From contig NC_070559.1 in NCBI RefSeq assembly GCF_026914185.1, forward strand, positions 5,182,001 through 5,246,000: DNA of 64,000 nucleotides. Reading direction: 5' to 3'. This DNA is from Puccinia triticina (taxonomy: Eukaryota > Basidiomycota > Pucciniomycetes > Pucciniales > Pucciniaceae). The position numbers were made by a program, and so were the translations under genes. This document shows positions 1 to 10,977 of this stretch, piece by piece. The notes below the pieces were generated by a model. The model made no database searches. It worked only from the letters and a program-made list of their open reading frames with translations, and was not told the DNA's origin. Every line of letters begins with the position of its first letter. The first letter of the stretch is position 1.

Positions 1-800
1 TGGCGTTTCAGCCGTGGTGAAGTACCTCGAGATCTTCAGGCAGGCCATACTCCTCAGCCTTCCACCTGGCCCATCCGTCCAGTCGCGCATTGGGCCAGCA
101 ACGGATGTAACAACATGAACGAAGAATTCTCCGAACACCGGATTATTTTTGATATCGTAAGCTTAGCAGATCATCTCTAGAAAGCCACAAGACTAATTGA
201 ATACCTCGCTCTCCACTTAGACGCTTTGCGGAGACTGGGCTGGTTCTGCTGGTGTATTTAATGCAAATAATGCCTGCTCTGGATCATGCACTGATTTAGT
301 TAAAGATCCGACTAATTACAAGGACGCTAATTGGGTATGTCACCTTGTCTTGACAACATTGCATTTTCCTGAGCTGATCACATCCATTATTTATGCTTCA
401 AAGGAAATCGCCTCGGTGAAGCTTTACCAGTGATCATTGTCGGATTTCCAGATTCCATTCTTTTTTTTTCTATTTCAATTCATTGCTAGTTCGGGAACTA
501 GCATTTCACCACTTTTGTCAAACCCTTCAGACTCCACATTCCAGCCACCACACTCTCGCACTTCCACACAAATACCTGCGACAGCTTTTCGACTAACCAC
601 ATAAAAACCAAAAAAAAAAATGTTTATCTTTGTTTCTATTATGTAAATTTATCAGCGTTTTTGTTTGAAGACCAAACTCCTCTGCTTTCCTTTGTTTCAT
701 TTGCTGTGGAAGTTCACAAGCTGGATGAAGATTTATCACCCATGGTCCTGTTAAAACTAGTTTGAATCGCTTAACAATTCATTCTGGCGCTCTTGTATCA
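1..800. other. Intergenic, no gene recognised
   Basis: AT-rich sequence with short poly-T and poly-A runs. No conserved reading frame, RNA gene or paired repeat ends were recognised here. Confidence 0.5.
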
Positions 801-806
801 CCCTAT

Positions 807-1904
807 TATGGAGGTACTGGCCCGCCAATTTTGCCAGAAAAATTTAATTTCCGCCCCTGGACTGCCAAGTTGGCCAGTTTTCTGCCAAAGTTGCCCAAGT
901 TGTGGCACTCAACTGCCATCCATGCCAAGGAACATCGGAAACAGACCCATCACCGCAGCGGTGCCCGGGCTGTGAGCCCGAACCGGTACATCTGTCTCAA
1001 CAGGCAACCGGAGGGACATATACCCATCTCAATGACCGATACGACATCGGTCAGTGAGGTGTATACCTCAATGGCCGATATAACATCGGTCAGTGAGGTG
1101 TATACCTCAATGGCCGATATAACATCGGTCAGTGAGGTGTATACCTCAATGGCCGATATAACATCGGTCAGTGAGGTGTATACCTCAATGGCCGATATAA
1201 CATCGGTCAGTGAGGTGTATACCTCAATGGCCGATATAACATCGGTCAGTGAGGTGTATACCTCAATGGCCGATATGACATCGGTCAGTGAGGTGTACAC
1301 CTCAAAGACCGATACGGCCTCAGTCAGTGAGTTGTGTATGTAGCTCAAAGACCAATGTGATACCGGTCAGCAAGGTACCTCAACGACTGTTGTTGTAGCT
1401 GGATGACTGGTGTCATGGCAGTAATCAAGGCATGTATCAAGATGACTGGCATTATACTGACCCCAATGACCAATGGCAATACATAGATTCTGGTCATTGA
1501 AGTGTGTACCTCAATGACTGATATTGGGCCGGTCAGTGAGGTGTATACCTCAATGACCAATACGATATTGGACATTAAGGTGTGTACCTCAATGACTGGG
1601 ACCGTACCAGTCAAGGAGGTGTGTACCTCACTTTTTATCAAGTATTGATGACCGGAACAATACCGGTCATCAAGGGTATATGTACCTCAGGTTGCCTGTT
1701 GAGACGGATGTACCGGTTCGGGCTCACAGCCCGGGCACCGCTGCGGTGATCTACCCGAGGAGGGGTCTGTTTCCGATGTTCCTTGGCATGGATGGCGGTT
1801 CAGTGCCACAACTTGGGCAACTTTGGCAGAAGACTGGCCAACTTGGCAGTCCAGGGGCGGAAATTAAATTTCTCTGGCAAAATTGGCGGGCCAGTACCTC
1901 CATA
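807..1904. mobile_element. Complete terminal-inverted-repeat element, 1,098 bp, 6-bp TSD
   Basis: The two ends, about 807-1020 and 1685-1904, are long inverted repeats of roughly 210 bp that differ at scattered positions. The outer tips read TATGGAGGTACTGG and its complement. The element is flanked by a direct repeat CCCTAT at 801-806 and 1905-1910, which I read as a 6-bp target-site duplication. The interior is a tandem hairpin repeat and has no transposase, so it is non-autonomous. A 6-bp duplication is unusual among cut-and-paste families. The superfamily is left open. Confidence 0.85.
1032..1343. repeat. 39-bp minisatellite, 8 units
   Basis: Eight head-to-tail 39-bp units start at 1032, 1071, 1110, 1149, 1188, 1227, 1266 and 1305. 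The middle ones are nearly identical and the last is degenerate. Each unit holds two palindromic pieces, CCGATATAACATCGG and GAGGTGTATACCTC. Degenerate relatives of the unit continue to about 1680. Because 39 is a multiple of three, both strands give long open frames with 13-residue repeats. I regard those frames as artefacts. Confidence 0.9.
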
Positions 1905-1910
1905 CCCTAT

Positions 1911-2836
1911 CTACAGTTATTCTGAACTGCTAACCTTTGCATACCTCAAGAAACTCGATTTTGAATGGTTTGATCATTGACGATTTGTCGTTTTTCAGAA
2001 ATCCAATGCTTCAGGGTGACCAACTCGACTGGATCATGTGTCCGAGCCAACGGGCTTCAGTATTTCGTTCCCGAAAGCTTGGTCATCGATGCTTCGCGAC
2101 AGCTCCTGCTTGCTCGATAGTTGGGTCGGTCGCCTTGATGGTCTGCAGATCAAACGAGGTCCTCGTACATAAATACGTAACACCTGTGAAATCACATAGC
2201 GATTAACGTCCTCCCGGTCTCACGCGTGAGGCGCCATCTACACGTCAAAAATAAATCCAAGCAACCGAGCACTTCTTCATGACGCCTCGGTGATGTTGAG
2301 AGCCACATTTCCAGTACTTCTCAATAGTTGCTGTGGGAGCATAGCGCCAAGCCTACGGGATACATTGCTGGGGAAATCGGACGCACCATACACGTTGTTG
2401 TGAGATATTTCTGTACAACACATTTCCAGGCAAATTGACCCATATGTATCCCTATCATCCTACTCTTGCAGGTCGACTCCATTGAGCTATTTCACAACTT
2501 CCAAGCTCCTCATCAGTACAATCTACGGTCCCGGTGCCTCAAATTGAGTTAATATGTTACCAGCTGCTCAACCTTCCTCCTTCATTGATATTTGATTGTC
2601 TCTATGTTTCAACCGTTAAGCTTTTACCTTTGTGGATTCAGTTATTTCACATTGCCCACGCCCCCATTGCTACAATCTACCATCGCGCTGCCCCAACTTT
2701 GATCATACCAACTCTTCTTTGTCAGTTTTTCGCCGCGAGTTGCTTCAACTCTTGTAGAACTGTTCCCGTAATGATATGCGAGTATAGCGGAACTTTTTAC
2801 ATAAAGGGTGCAATTGACATGGAAGTAATGGTCACG
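1911..2836. other. Intergenic, no gene recognised
   Basis: Mixed-composition sequence with only short open frames (up to 107 codons) lacking recognisable domains. Its right part may be the body of a Helitron-like element ending at 2864, but no left end was identified. Confidence 0.4.
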
Positions 2837-2865
2837 GGGCGGCGGAGCCGCCCTTAAACCCTAGT
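2837..2865 (+). mobile_element. Helitron-like 3' terminus
   Basis: A perfect 7-bp stem (GGGCGGC / GCCGCCC, loop GGA) at 2837-2853 is followed after 7 nt by CTAG and a T (2861-2865). A GC-rich hairpin just before CTRR is the hallmark of Helitron 3' ends. Similar hairpin-plus-CTAGT arrangements occur at 43240-43273 and, inverted, at 47842-47872. No 5' end or RepHel protein is seen. Confidence 0.45.
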
Positions 2866-3161
2866 AATATGTATAAGCCTCGCGGCGCCATGAATTCTGC
2901 ACCTCCACCGTGCCGTAGTCACAGTTTCGACATCACCTCGAGTCGTTCAAACTCTGCACGAAGGAGAGCCGAGAGCACCGCTAGCTTCCTCGAAAGAGGG
3001 GTGGACTCGTGCCAACCGGAGAAGGAAACGTAAACGGGTCGTAGCAACCAAGAGTCAAAGTGCCGGTGCACACAGCCGCTTGAAAAGTGTTGGTAAATTC
3101 ATGAGCAGTATAAGAAGAGCTGTTTTCTCCTTGATTATCAATATCCAGCTTAATTACACAT

Positions 3162-3222
3162 AGCATCATCTATCCCTGTCTCTTATAGTGTACATACATA
3201 GTAGCATCATCTATCCCTGTCT
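3162..3222. repeat. 21-bp direct repeat upstream of the secreted protein gene
   Basis: Two copies of TAGCATCATCTATCCCTGTCT lie at 3162-3182 and 3202-3222, separated by 19 bp, about 60 bp before the ATG at 3281. They may be promoter elements or a small duplication scar. Confidence 0.7.
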
Positions 3223-3280
3223 GCATACTCAAAACAACTTAAAACCTCACTGCAGCTCACTGCACAATAGAAGTCCTAAA

Positions 3281-4429
3281 ATGCTACCAAAAATGTTTAT
3301 CAAAGCTCTACTAACGCTAGCGACTACACTTACTGTTTTAGTCAGTAGCAGCTCAGGCCTTTCCACGTGTGGGGACTGGTACAATAAAACCTTGGCAACA
3401 GGAAAAAAAATCCAAGCTAGAGCTGTATTGGTAAGCATCAGAAATAATTTGGACGATCGAGCAACTTTATGATTGCTTAACTAGATAACTTCCCATATGA
3501 TTTCTAGATCAAGAGAGAACCCATCAAAGACCGCGGTCGCATCAAAGGGAAAGCCTCGCCAATCCAGGTAAGTGAAACCCTCACAAACACACCCTTGTCA
3601 GCTTGAGATAGCTGACAAAATTACTGATTTTTCCTTCCTATTGCGGCAAATGAAATGAAGACTGCCTTCTTGCTGCCAGGACTCGGAGTAAGCACAAAAT
3701 TGGCATGATTTTATTTATTTGGTCAAACAGCTGAAATATGGGTGGATGTCACCAATAGGCTTGCGGAAAAAAGTACCAAAATGAAGATAAAGGCGCTTGC
3801 TTATGGAATGGAGAAAACATGAAATCACCTCGACCCAAAGGTCTAAGTCCAGGCTGGCTTACAGGGTGCGTCGGTGATAGTCATAAGATAGATTCTTTGG
3901 AAACATTCGGCCACTGAAACTTTTTCTTTGATATTGAAATAGCGCCAATACGAAAAACTGCCATAGAGAACTGTAAGTTTCCACTCATAGTACTCATCTC
4001 TCAATTCTATACCTCAAGGCGATTCTCATGTCTGGTATAATATTTCAGTTTTATCAATCGTAAAGATGTACGGGCCGAGCTCAGAGTAGTCGATGGCTGC
4101 TCCCTTGCAGATCAAAAACCTTTAACGATTGAGGAAGGCTGCTCCACAATATATGTTACGAGATTGGTAATACTAAACATCAAAAGCAGCTTCTCAACCG
4201 ATATGCCGAAATTGATTTTTTAAGACTGAAGCTTTCCTAATGTTATTCTTTACAGACATTCATAGAGCTTGGCGGAGATCCTGCTGCGGGTCGAATGCAG
4301 ATTGATGATTGGGACTTGTGAGTAAACAGATTGCAAGCACATCATCTTTCTTCCACGTATTCAGATGTATGTTGACTTTATTTTTCTATATGATCTAGTA
4401 AGGAAGCAACAAGGTATCCGCCAGCTTGA
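3281..4429 (+). CDS. Small cysteine-rich secreted protein, possible RlpA-like double-psi beta-barrel
   Basis: I infer a spliced gene with exons 3281-3430, 3508-3567, 3759-3865, 3943-3972, 4049-4166, 4256-4317 and 4399-4429. All introns are GT-AG, phases match, and the sum is 558 nt (185 residues). An optional 27-nt exon at 3661-3687 also keeps frame. Residues 1-28 form a signal peptide (MLPKMFIKALLTLATTLTVL, then a small-residue stretch). The mature part has six cysteines, enough for three disulfides, and an NKT glycosylation site. The order ACGKK, NCHRE, LRVVDGCS, then FIELGG..AAGRMQIDDWDF resembles RlpA-like DPBB proteins (ACG, CG, VVD.C, F..L...G...I.W.F), which are common among fungal secreted proteins. 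The fold call is inference. The exon chain is well supported because wrong splice choices hit stops. Confidence 0.62.
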
Positions 4430-6430
4430 ACCAGATCATCATCACCCTCTCTTCAATTGTTGGTTTAGTTCAATACTATAAAAGATGTTTGAATCAATGA
4501 TGTTCTACCACCATCAGTCCTGACCACGGCTTCTGCGTCTTTTGTGCCATGTGGGGAGTATTATATAAAAGAGATATGATTTCAATTTTACAATCTACTG
4601 GCCATAATTTTCAATTTCTACCTTGTATTAACAATTTTTTCTCTGAAAACTTGCCTTCTGTGACTCAATATACATGTTTCCCAGTTTCTACTGCTTGTTT
4701 CAAAATTGAATTGTCTCTTCTTATCATAATATAGTATGTGGAGATATAAGGACTTGTTTTAAATAAATACAAAAATGAAAACCCAGATAGCACAGTGAAC
4801 ACAGACAAGAATTGCTATTTTGATCTTTTTTGATCTTTTTTGATCTTTTTTGATCTTTTTTGATCTTTTTTGATCTTTTTTGATCTTTTTTGATCTTTTT
4901 TGATCTTTTTTGATCACATGACATTGATATATCTGAATTTGAATATGAGGATAAATATATCTGTATACCAGGACAAATTTAGAGTACAACCTGTAAATCA
5001 TTTTGAGTCTTGGCACATGTCAATATGTATAAGTTATTATAGAGGTTCATGTAGCCCCAAAACTGCATGAATATCCTGAATAGACCATTACTTTCAGTAA
5101 AGTTTTTCAATGGTATCTTTCTTATCAATTGATCAAGTATCCCAAAAGTCCTCAAAAATTTCTCAGAATACCCAAAGACCAGTTTTAACAAGGTTCAACT
5201 GCAGATTAGGGGGTTTTACATTGCCCCCAAACTGGATGATTTTCCTGCATATTTTGTTTACCTATATTCCTCAATTTGGTAAGAATTTATTGTGGCATCT
5301 TGCTTCCAAAGGCTGGCAGCTCCCCACCAAAACTCAACACTTTTTCAGAATAAGTAAACAGCAGTTTTAAGAAGGTTTAAAGGCTGTTTTTGACGGAAAC
5401 ATAGAGGAAGCCATCCATGTTGTCTGTCATCCACATTGCACATATAATTTAAAAACTTAGAGCCCATTTGAAGGCCTTTATAAACAAATTCTTAACAAAA
5501 ATGTAAGTTCTCCTTATTGCCAAAGAACACTTAAATGCGGGCAGTTTTAATTTCATTCTTTCTTTCAAAAAAAAGTTGTTCAGAAAGGCCTTAAAATCAA
5601 CAAGAGTTAGTTGAGTTACTGATAATGGTATATTCTTACAGTTACCTGTCACAGTGGTGAAATACATTATTGCACCATTGTTCATATTTTCCCCCCTTGT
5701 TACATTATTGGAGAGTAGGGGCTAAAACAGCCTTCAATTGCTTGCTATTTGGGTTATCCAAGCAATAAAATAGCGTAAATGAATTGGAAAAAGATCCTGT
5801 TACGCTAACCACATGGCAATTAAACAGCTCATTACATGAAATGTAACAGGGTGTGGTGGATAACATGGGTAGCTATGTTACACAAATAACATGGATGAAA
5901 AATACCCTACCTTGTTAAAATGGGCTTAATTTTTTTTTGTAAAATTCTATTCTGAACCCCCCTCTTCAGATGCCCAATGAATAATTCTCCAGTTTTTTCT
6001 TTCCTGTGAGAAAAGCTGTGCCAGCAAGAACCCTTCTGGTTGATGAACCCAGATTGACCAAGAGCTTCTCTTTGGGGTATGATTTGATGTGAAGATTGGG
6101 TTAGGCCAATACTTCTCTGATTTCAAATTAAAATTATTCAGAGTTCTCAAAATGCCACAAAAAACCAGCTGGGCAATTGTGATTCTGGAAAGTTGTTGAG
6201 TCCATGAGTAAAGTGAGTTGCACAGCAGGAGGACCCATCTGTCACTGCAAGAAAAACTCTAGAAACTGTTGAGATGCAGCAAGCTTGAATCAACCCTCAG
6301 CTCAAGCTGGATTCAAGCACCCAAATTCCGTGCTGGTGCACCCTGAGTGTATACCTTGTTCAGCATCCCAATGCTGAACATTCTGTAGCAATCATACAGT
6401 AGGCTGAGGAAAATGTTCAACCTTTTAAAT
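4430..6430. other. AT-rich intergenic with one minisatellite
   Basis: No gene recognised. Apart from the 10-bp tandem repeat at 4821-4910 the sequence is unique-looking and AT-rich. Part of 5760-5900 has GTTAC/GTAAC-type motifs like the element at 18026 but no clear inverted ends. Confidence 0.5.
4821..4910. repeat. 10-bp minisatellite, 9 exact units
   Basis: Nine exact copies of TGATCTTTTT, followed by a partial unit TGATC. The lysine-rich minus-strand frames across it are artefacts. Confidence 0.95.
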
Positions 6431-6499
6431 GAGCATCCCCCTGAGCACCCTTTTATTTTATTTTATTAAACACTCCATGTGCCATTGAATCCAGCCAGA

Positions 6500-7105
6500 A
6501 TAACATGAAAAGGGTGTGTACACATGAAAGGGATATGTACATAAGAAATGAATATGTAAGCATGAAAGGGGAATGTGAGAAGGTGTATTAACCCATAAAA
6601 GGGATATGTACAAATGATGAAAGGGGTATGTATGAAAGGGGTGTGTATGTATGAAAAGAGTATGTGCAGTAAGGGGTATTTGCACATGAAAGGGATATGT
6701 AAACATCAAAGGGGTATGTAAACCTGAATGATGAAAGGGTTATTGAAAGGGATGTAAAAAACTCAAAGGGGACATGTAAACATGAAAGTTTCATGAACAC
6801 ATGATGAAAGGGGTGTGTACATATTGTGAAAGTGATACATGCACATGAAAGGGATACACACACATGAAAGGGGTATGTGCACATAAAGGGGTATGGACAC
6901 ATTATGCAAGGGGTGAATGCATAAAAAGGGGTATGTGCACATGAAAGGGGTATGTGCACATGAAAGGGGTATGTGCACATGAAAGGGATATGTGCACATG
7001 AAAGGGGTATGTGCACATGAAAGGGATATGTGCACATGAAAGGGGTATGTGCACATGAAAGGGATATGTGCACATGAACGGGGTATGTGCACATGAAAGG
7101 GGAAT
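6500..7105. repeat. 19-bp minisatellite
   Basis: Units of about 19 bp (AAAGGGGTATGTGCACATG and variants with GGGATATG) are nearly perfect from about 6920 to 7105 and become degenerate leftwards to about 6500. Each unit carries the palindrome TGTGCACA. A 19-bp period gives 57-nt repeats in translation, which explains the long histidine/proline-rich minus-strand frames. I do not call those genes. Confidence 0.9.
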
Positions 7106-7118
7106 TTGCACAGGTATC

Positions 7119-7356
7119 TAAAAGAAAAGTGACTGGATGCCAAGGATGAGGCGAGAGAAGGGCTGAAGAAGACAAGAGCACAAGATGCTCTGCTCAGGGA
7201 CTCAGAACAAAAGATCAGAAGTCTCCAAATGAGCAGGTCTGTCTGATATGGGCCTGGAACTGAGTGTGGTCTGTATTTCATATGGGAACAGATGAAATAC
7301 ATGTGGGAAAGGGGGGCCTAAAGGGGCCCCAGCTGACTATAGGAACTGGATGGAAA
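7119..7356 (-). mobile_element. Copia-type element end, direct repeat partner of 10044-10276
   Basis: About 238 bp here match 10044-10276 closely in the same orientation. The second copy lies just upstream of the minus-strand gag relic, so the pair may be LTR or leader sequence bounding a retroelement of about 3.2 kb on the minus strand. Exact LTR boundaries were not resolved. Confidence 0.6.
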
Positions 7357-7372
7357 TCCATACAAATCAATA

Positions 7373-9238
7373 CTGGCTTGTCAACAAGCCCCTGGGAAGA
7401 ATGCCCCCTATGTCGGCAAGAATACACTCCTGTGTCAACTAGGAGGAATCCCCCCTGATTGACAAGGGCATACCTTCACGCGTGTCCCGGTAGACAACAC
7501 AACAAAAGCAACCGTTTGACCGGGAGGGACTCTCCCGGTCAACAGGTTTATATTGTGGTCGACTGGGAGGGACTCCTCCCGGTTGAAAGTCACATATATC
7601 AGTCAATCGGGAGGAGTCCCTCCCGGTCGACCCTAATATAAACCAGCCAACCAGGAGGAGTCCCTCCCGGTTGACAACTATATACAGCAGTTGACCAGGA
7701 GGGACTCTCCTGATTGACAGCCATATCAAGCAGGCGACCGGGAGGAGTCCCTCCCGGTTGACTGCTGTATATAGTTGTTGACCGGGAGTGACTCTCCCGG
7801 TCGATAGGTTTATATTGTGGTCGACCGGGAGGAACTCCTTCCGGTCAACAGTCACATATATCAGTCGATCGGGAGGAGTCCCTCCTGGTCGACCCCAATA
7901 TAAACCTGTTGACCGGGAGAGTCCCTCCCAGTTGACTGCTGTATATAGTTGCTGACCGGGAGGGACTCCTCCCGGTTGACTGCTCAATATGGCTGTCGAC
8001 TGGGAGGGACTCCTCCCGGTTGACTGGTTCATATTGGGGTCGACCAGGAGGGACTCCTCCCAATCAACTGATATATGTGACTGTTGACCGGGAGGAGTCC
8101 CTCCCGGTCAACTGCTGTATATAGTTGTTGACCGGGAGGGACTCTCCTGGTTGACAGGTTTGTATTGTGGTCAACCGGGAGGGACTCCTCCCGGTGTGGT
8201 GACCATACTTGTGTGCTGCGGCGCGCGGAGATATCCGCTGGGACTTCAACATCAGCAAGACCTCAAGATCTCATCAAGGCGTATCAGGATCAACGGTTTC
8301 CTTCCGGCGGATTTTCTTTTCTTTGGCTCTTTGATCTTATTTTCTTAAGATGTTTGTTACTTTTTTTTTTTATGTTCTCTCCTCTTTTGTTTCATACTGC
8401 GCGCGTTGGATGGTTAGAGTGTGGTGGGTTGGTTTTGTTCTTAGCCTCTTAGTTGTTGTGTCTTTCCCTTTTCAGTTGTGGCGCGCGCATAGGCGCGCGG
8501 GTGGTTGTGATGACCTGTCACAAAATTGTCATCATCCCGGAAGTTTAAGTTCTTGGGAGCTTAGGCGGAAGGGACGGCATGGGACTTCGTTTGAACTAAA
8601 AATTTTCTTTGTCAGATCATCTCATCACCTCAAATCTAAAAGCTTATTGATCCTTGTTTGCCGATATACTCGCGGAGCTTCTGAGTTCCTCCTCTCAGCC
8701 CCGCGCCGATCCTCTTCCAGATTCCCTCCCTTTAGATCACTCTTCCCCCCGGCTCAGTCCGCCGGCTTTCCTTTTTCTTCAGATCCTCAACATCAAAACA
8801 CCGCCGACGGAAATCTACTTTCCGTTGTCTCCTATAAAATCCCCTCCCACAAACGCTATCCCTTCGAATCCCATAATCCTCAGCTTCCCGGACCACCGCG
8901 AAGGCAGCGCACAGCGCAACATTCCCTTCCAGTAACTGCCGACGGCCCAGCACCGGTCGGAGTTCCACACCAGTCAACAGGTTGTATTGTGTTGATGACC
9001 GGGAGGGCTTCCTCCCGGTTGACACGGGTTTTTTTGTTGTGTTGTTGACCGGGTGGGCTTCCTCCCACTCGACATGTGTGGTTCAACACAGTTGTGTTTG
9101 TTGCGTTGTTGACCAGGAGGGATTTACGCGCGTGAAGGTATGCCCTTGTCGACCAGGGGGGATTCCTGCTAGTCGACACAGGCACGTATTCTTGCCAACA
9201 TAGGGGGCATTCTTCCCAGGGGCTGGTCAACAAGCCAG
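7373..9238. mobile_element. Large inverted-repeat element with internal hairpin array, nested in the Copia relic
   Basis: The ends at about 7373-7510 and 9105-9238 are imperfect inverted repeats of about 135 bp. The tip reads CTGGCTTGT, and both ends share AGCCCCTGGGAAGAATGCCC. The interior (7490-8195 and 8970-9130) is a string of short inverted repeats with arms of the type GACCGGGAGG/CCTCCCGGTC spaced roughly every 60-80 bp. No transposase frame or clear target duplication is visible. The hairpin array is interrupted by a 775-bp insert at 8195-8969. Confidence 0.65.
8195..8969. mobile_element. LTR-like insert inside the hairpin array
   Basis: The insert begins TGTGGTGACC and ends GTTCCACA, so it has TG...CA ends, and splits one hairpin arm. 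Flanks are CCGG on the left and CCAG on the right, consistent with a 4-bp target duplication with one substitution. Inside are a T/C-rich stretch (8310-8470), alternating GCGCGC segments and TGATGACCTGTCACA near 8507-8522. A similar order of parts recurs at 53640-53945 and 57640-58430, so this is one member of a dispersed family. Confidence 0.5.
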
Positions 9239-9335
9239 CATGGATGACCTTGACACGCAGGAGGGACAAGGATGTGTAGAGCACCCAGCTTAGCATTTGC
9301 CTCAGGAAGGATATGCACCTCAGACTGTTTGGACC

Positions 9336-9995
9336 TCAGTCTAGTGTGTTGTGCAAGGTTGTGCACTGAGGACTAAAGCTGAGGAGCTTCCAAACATTCC
9401 AGGGTGTACCACCTGGGATTAATTTGTATGAGCCTGGTATGAACTTGAGTATGCTGCATGTCAACTGAAAGCACTTTCTTGAGTTTTTTTCATAGTGTAG
9501 GATAAGTTTCTGGTTTGCCTTATGCATGTCCATTATGAACTTTGGGATAGTGACGTATTCAATGCCTAAGAAGCTTTTGAGTGCAACCACCTTTGCAACA
9601 TTGTTGCCCGCGGCATATTTGAGCTTCAGCAGGTTCCAGACGTACTGACCATTGAATTTGTGCGTGACCGGTGTTGCTGCTCCAACGTAGGCCGTGTTTT
9701 TGCTGTCCAGTGACTCAACAATCTCAACGTACCAAAGCTGATTCTTCTTTGTCCAAGCTGCCTGTTCTGCAGCATTCTCTGGTTTGACTGTGGTGCCAAT
9801 GATTACGTCTTGGACATCCAAGTGGAAAAGTTGTGCTTCAATTTGTACCAGCCAGACCAAATAGTTTTTGGAGGTCAGCCGTATTGGAGATTGCTCCTTG
9901 TTGTCTGACATGATGAAAGAGAGTGGGGCGTGCAAGATTGAGTTGAATGCCGGATCAAGATGGGAGGAGTGTTGGTGATATTGAGTTGAGTCCAA
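9336..9995 (-). pseudogene. Copia-type retrotransposon gag fragment
   Basis: The minus-strand frame encodes a Ty1/Copia gag-like protein. The start could be the Met at 9995 or, more typical for gag, the Met at 9911 (MSDNKEQSP). Typical motifs are LTSKNYLVWLVQIEAQL, then YVWNLLKLKYAAGNN and FLGIEY..IPKFIMDM, as in UBN2-type gag. After KANQKL the similarity fades, which suggests a frameshift near 9500. No zinc knuckle, integrase or reverse transcriptase follows. Downstream sequence is taken over by the inverted-repeat element ending at 9238. Gag would package element RNA into virus-like particles. This copy is a relic. Confidence 0.75.
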
Positions 9996-10043
9996 ACAAG
10001 AAGACCGAGGTTAGCAAGTAAGGTAGAGAGGGGCTTTTGACTG

Positions 10044-10276
10044 TAAAAGAAAAGTGGCTGGATGCCAAGGATGAGGCGAGAGAAGGGCTGAAGAAGACAA
10101 GAGCACAAGATGCTCAGGGACTCAGAACAAAAGATCAGAAGTCTCCAAAGGAGCAGGTCTGTCTGATATGGGCCCGGAACTGAGTGTGGTCTGTATTTCA
10201 TATGGGAACAGATGAAATACATGTGGGAAAGGGGGGCCTAAAGGGGGCCCAGCTGACTATAGGAACCGGATGGAAA
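10044..10276 (-). mobile_element. Copia-type element leader/LTR copy
   Basis: Direct repeat of 7119-7356, differing mainly by a short indel and scattered substitutions. It sits about 50 bp upstream of the gag frame on the minus strand, the expected place for a 5' LTR or leader. Confidence 0.6.
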
Positions 10277-10493
10277 GAAAAAGAACAAAAAAGAAATAGG
10301 CCCTCTTCTGGGCATGGGGCAGAATTCTAACAGTATCAACTCAGTATTTTGGAGCCCGTGCTCAGTTTTTTGGAGTTTAGACTCACTCTTGCATAAATTA
10401 TGCAATTTGCATGTAATCAACCAGTGCTTGACACAGCTTGCCTTGAGCTCTTGCATCTCAACTGCAAGCAGTTGCTAGAGTTTTTCTTGCAGT

Positions 10494-10970
10494 CAACACT
10501 GGGTCGCTACGCTAACCATAGCGGTTAGCGTAGCGTAGCGCAGCGCAAATGCGCTATTTTTTAGCGTAGTGTTAGCGCAATTGCACGCATATGCGCTAAC
10601 GCTACGCGCACGCGGTGCGCAGCTATTTTAGCTGATAGCGTAGCGTTAGCGCAGATGCGCGCAATTGCGCTAACGCTAAACATGCAGGGCGCAAAAGAGC
10701 GCGCGCTACGCTGCGCTACAGCGCCTTTAGCGGGAAAAAAGGGCTTTTTTTCCGCTAAAAGCGCTGTAGCGCAGCGCAGCGTAGCGTAGCGACTGTAGCG
10801 GCGCGCTAACGCTAACAAAGAATTGGCGCGCTGTTAGCGCCGCTGAAAATTAGCGTAGCGTAGCGGCGCTAACAGCGCGCTAACGCTATGCAAAATAGCC
10901 GGGCGCTTTTTGCCGCTACGCTAACGCGTAGCGCTGAAATAGCGTAGCGTAGCGTAGCGACCCAGTGTTG
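10494..10970. mobile_element. 477-bp palindrome-rich element with 7-bp TSD, copy 1
   Basis: The ends are inverted: CAACACTGGGTCGCTACGCT on the left, and its complement from AGCGTAGCGACCC on the right. A direct repeat TTGCAGT flanks it at 10487-10493 and 10971-10977. The interior is almost entirely GCGTAGCGTTAGC-type words arranged as many short palindromes, with no coding capacity. A second full copy is at 54290-54796, and a differently filled relative with the same tips is at 18026-18422. Confidence 0.88.
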
Positions 10971-10977
10971 TTGCAGT

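Noticed and set aside
1032..1343. Possible CRISPR-like array
   Set aside because: Units are contiguous with no unique spacers, and the genome is eukaryotic. It is a plain tandem repeat. The same reasoning applies to the arrays at 4821 and 6500.
762..1348. 193-codon plus-strand and 132-codon minus-strand frames with 13-residue repeats
   Set aside because: They are the translation of a 39-bp minisatellite inside a transposon. Both strands are open only because the unit length is divisible by three.
3660..3690. An 8-nt exon (GACTCGGA) in the secreted protein gene
   Set aside because: It would shift frame and give an early stop in the next exon. Skipping it or using a 27-nt version keeps the frame.
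6588..7302. Minus-strand frames of 179-197 codons rich in His, Pro and Cys
   Set aside because: Translation of the 19-bp minisatellite. No domain, no start context, and three overlapping frames look alike.
7439..8258. 197-codon and smaller frames with SRST/GGVPPG-type repeats
   Set aside because: Translations of the GACCGGGAGG hairpin array, open on both strands through composition.
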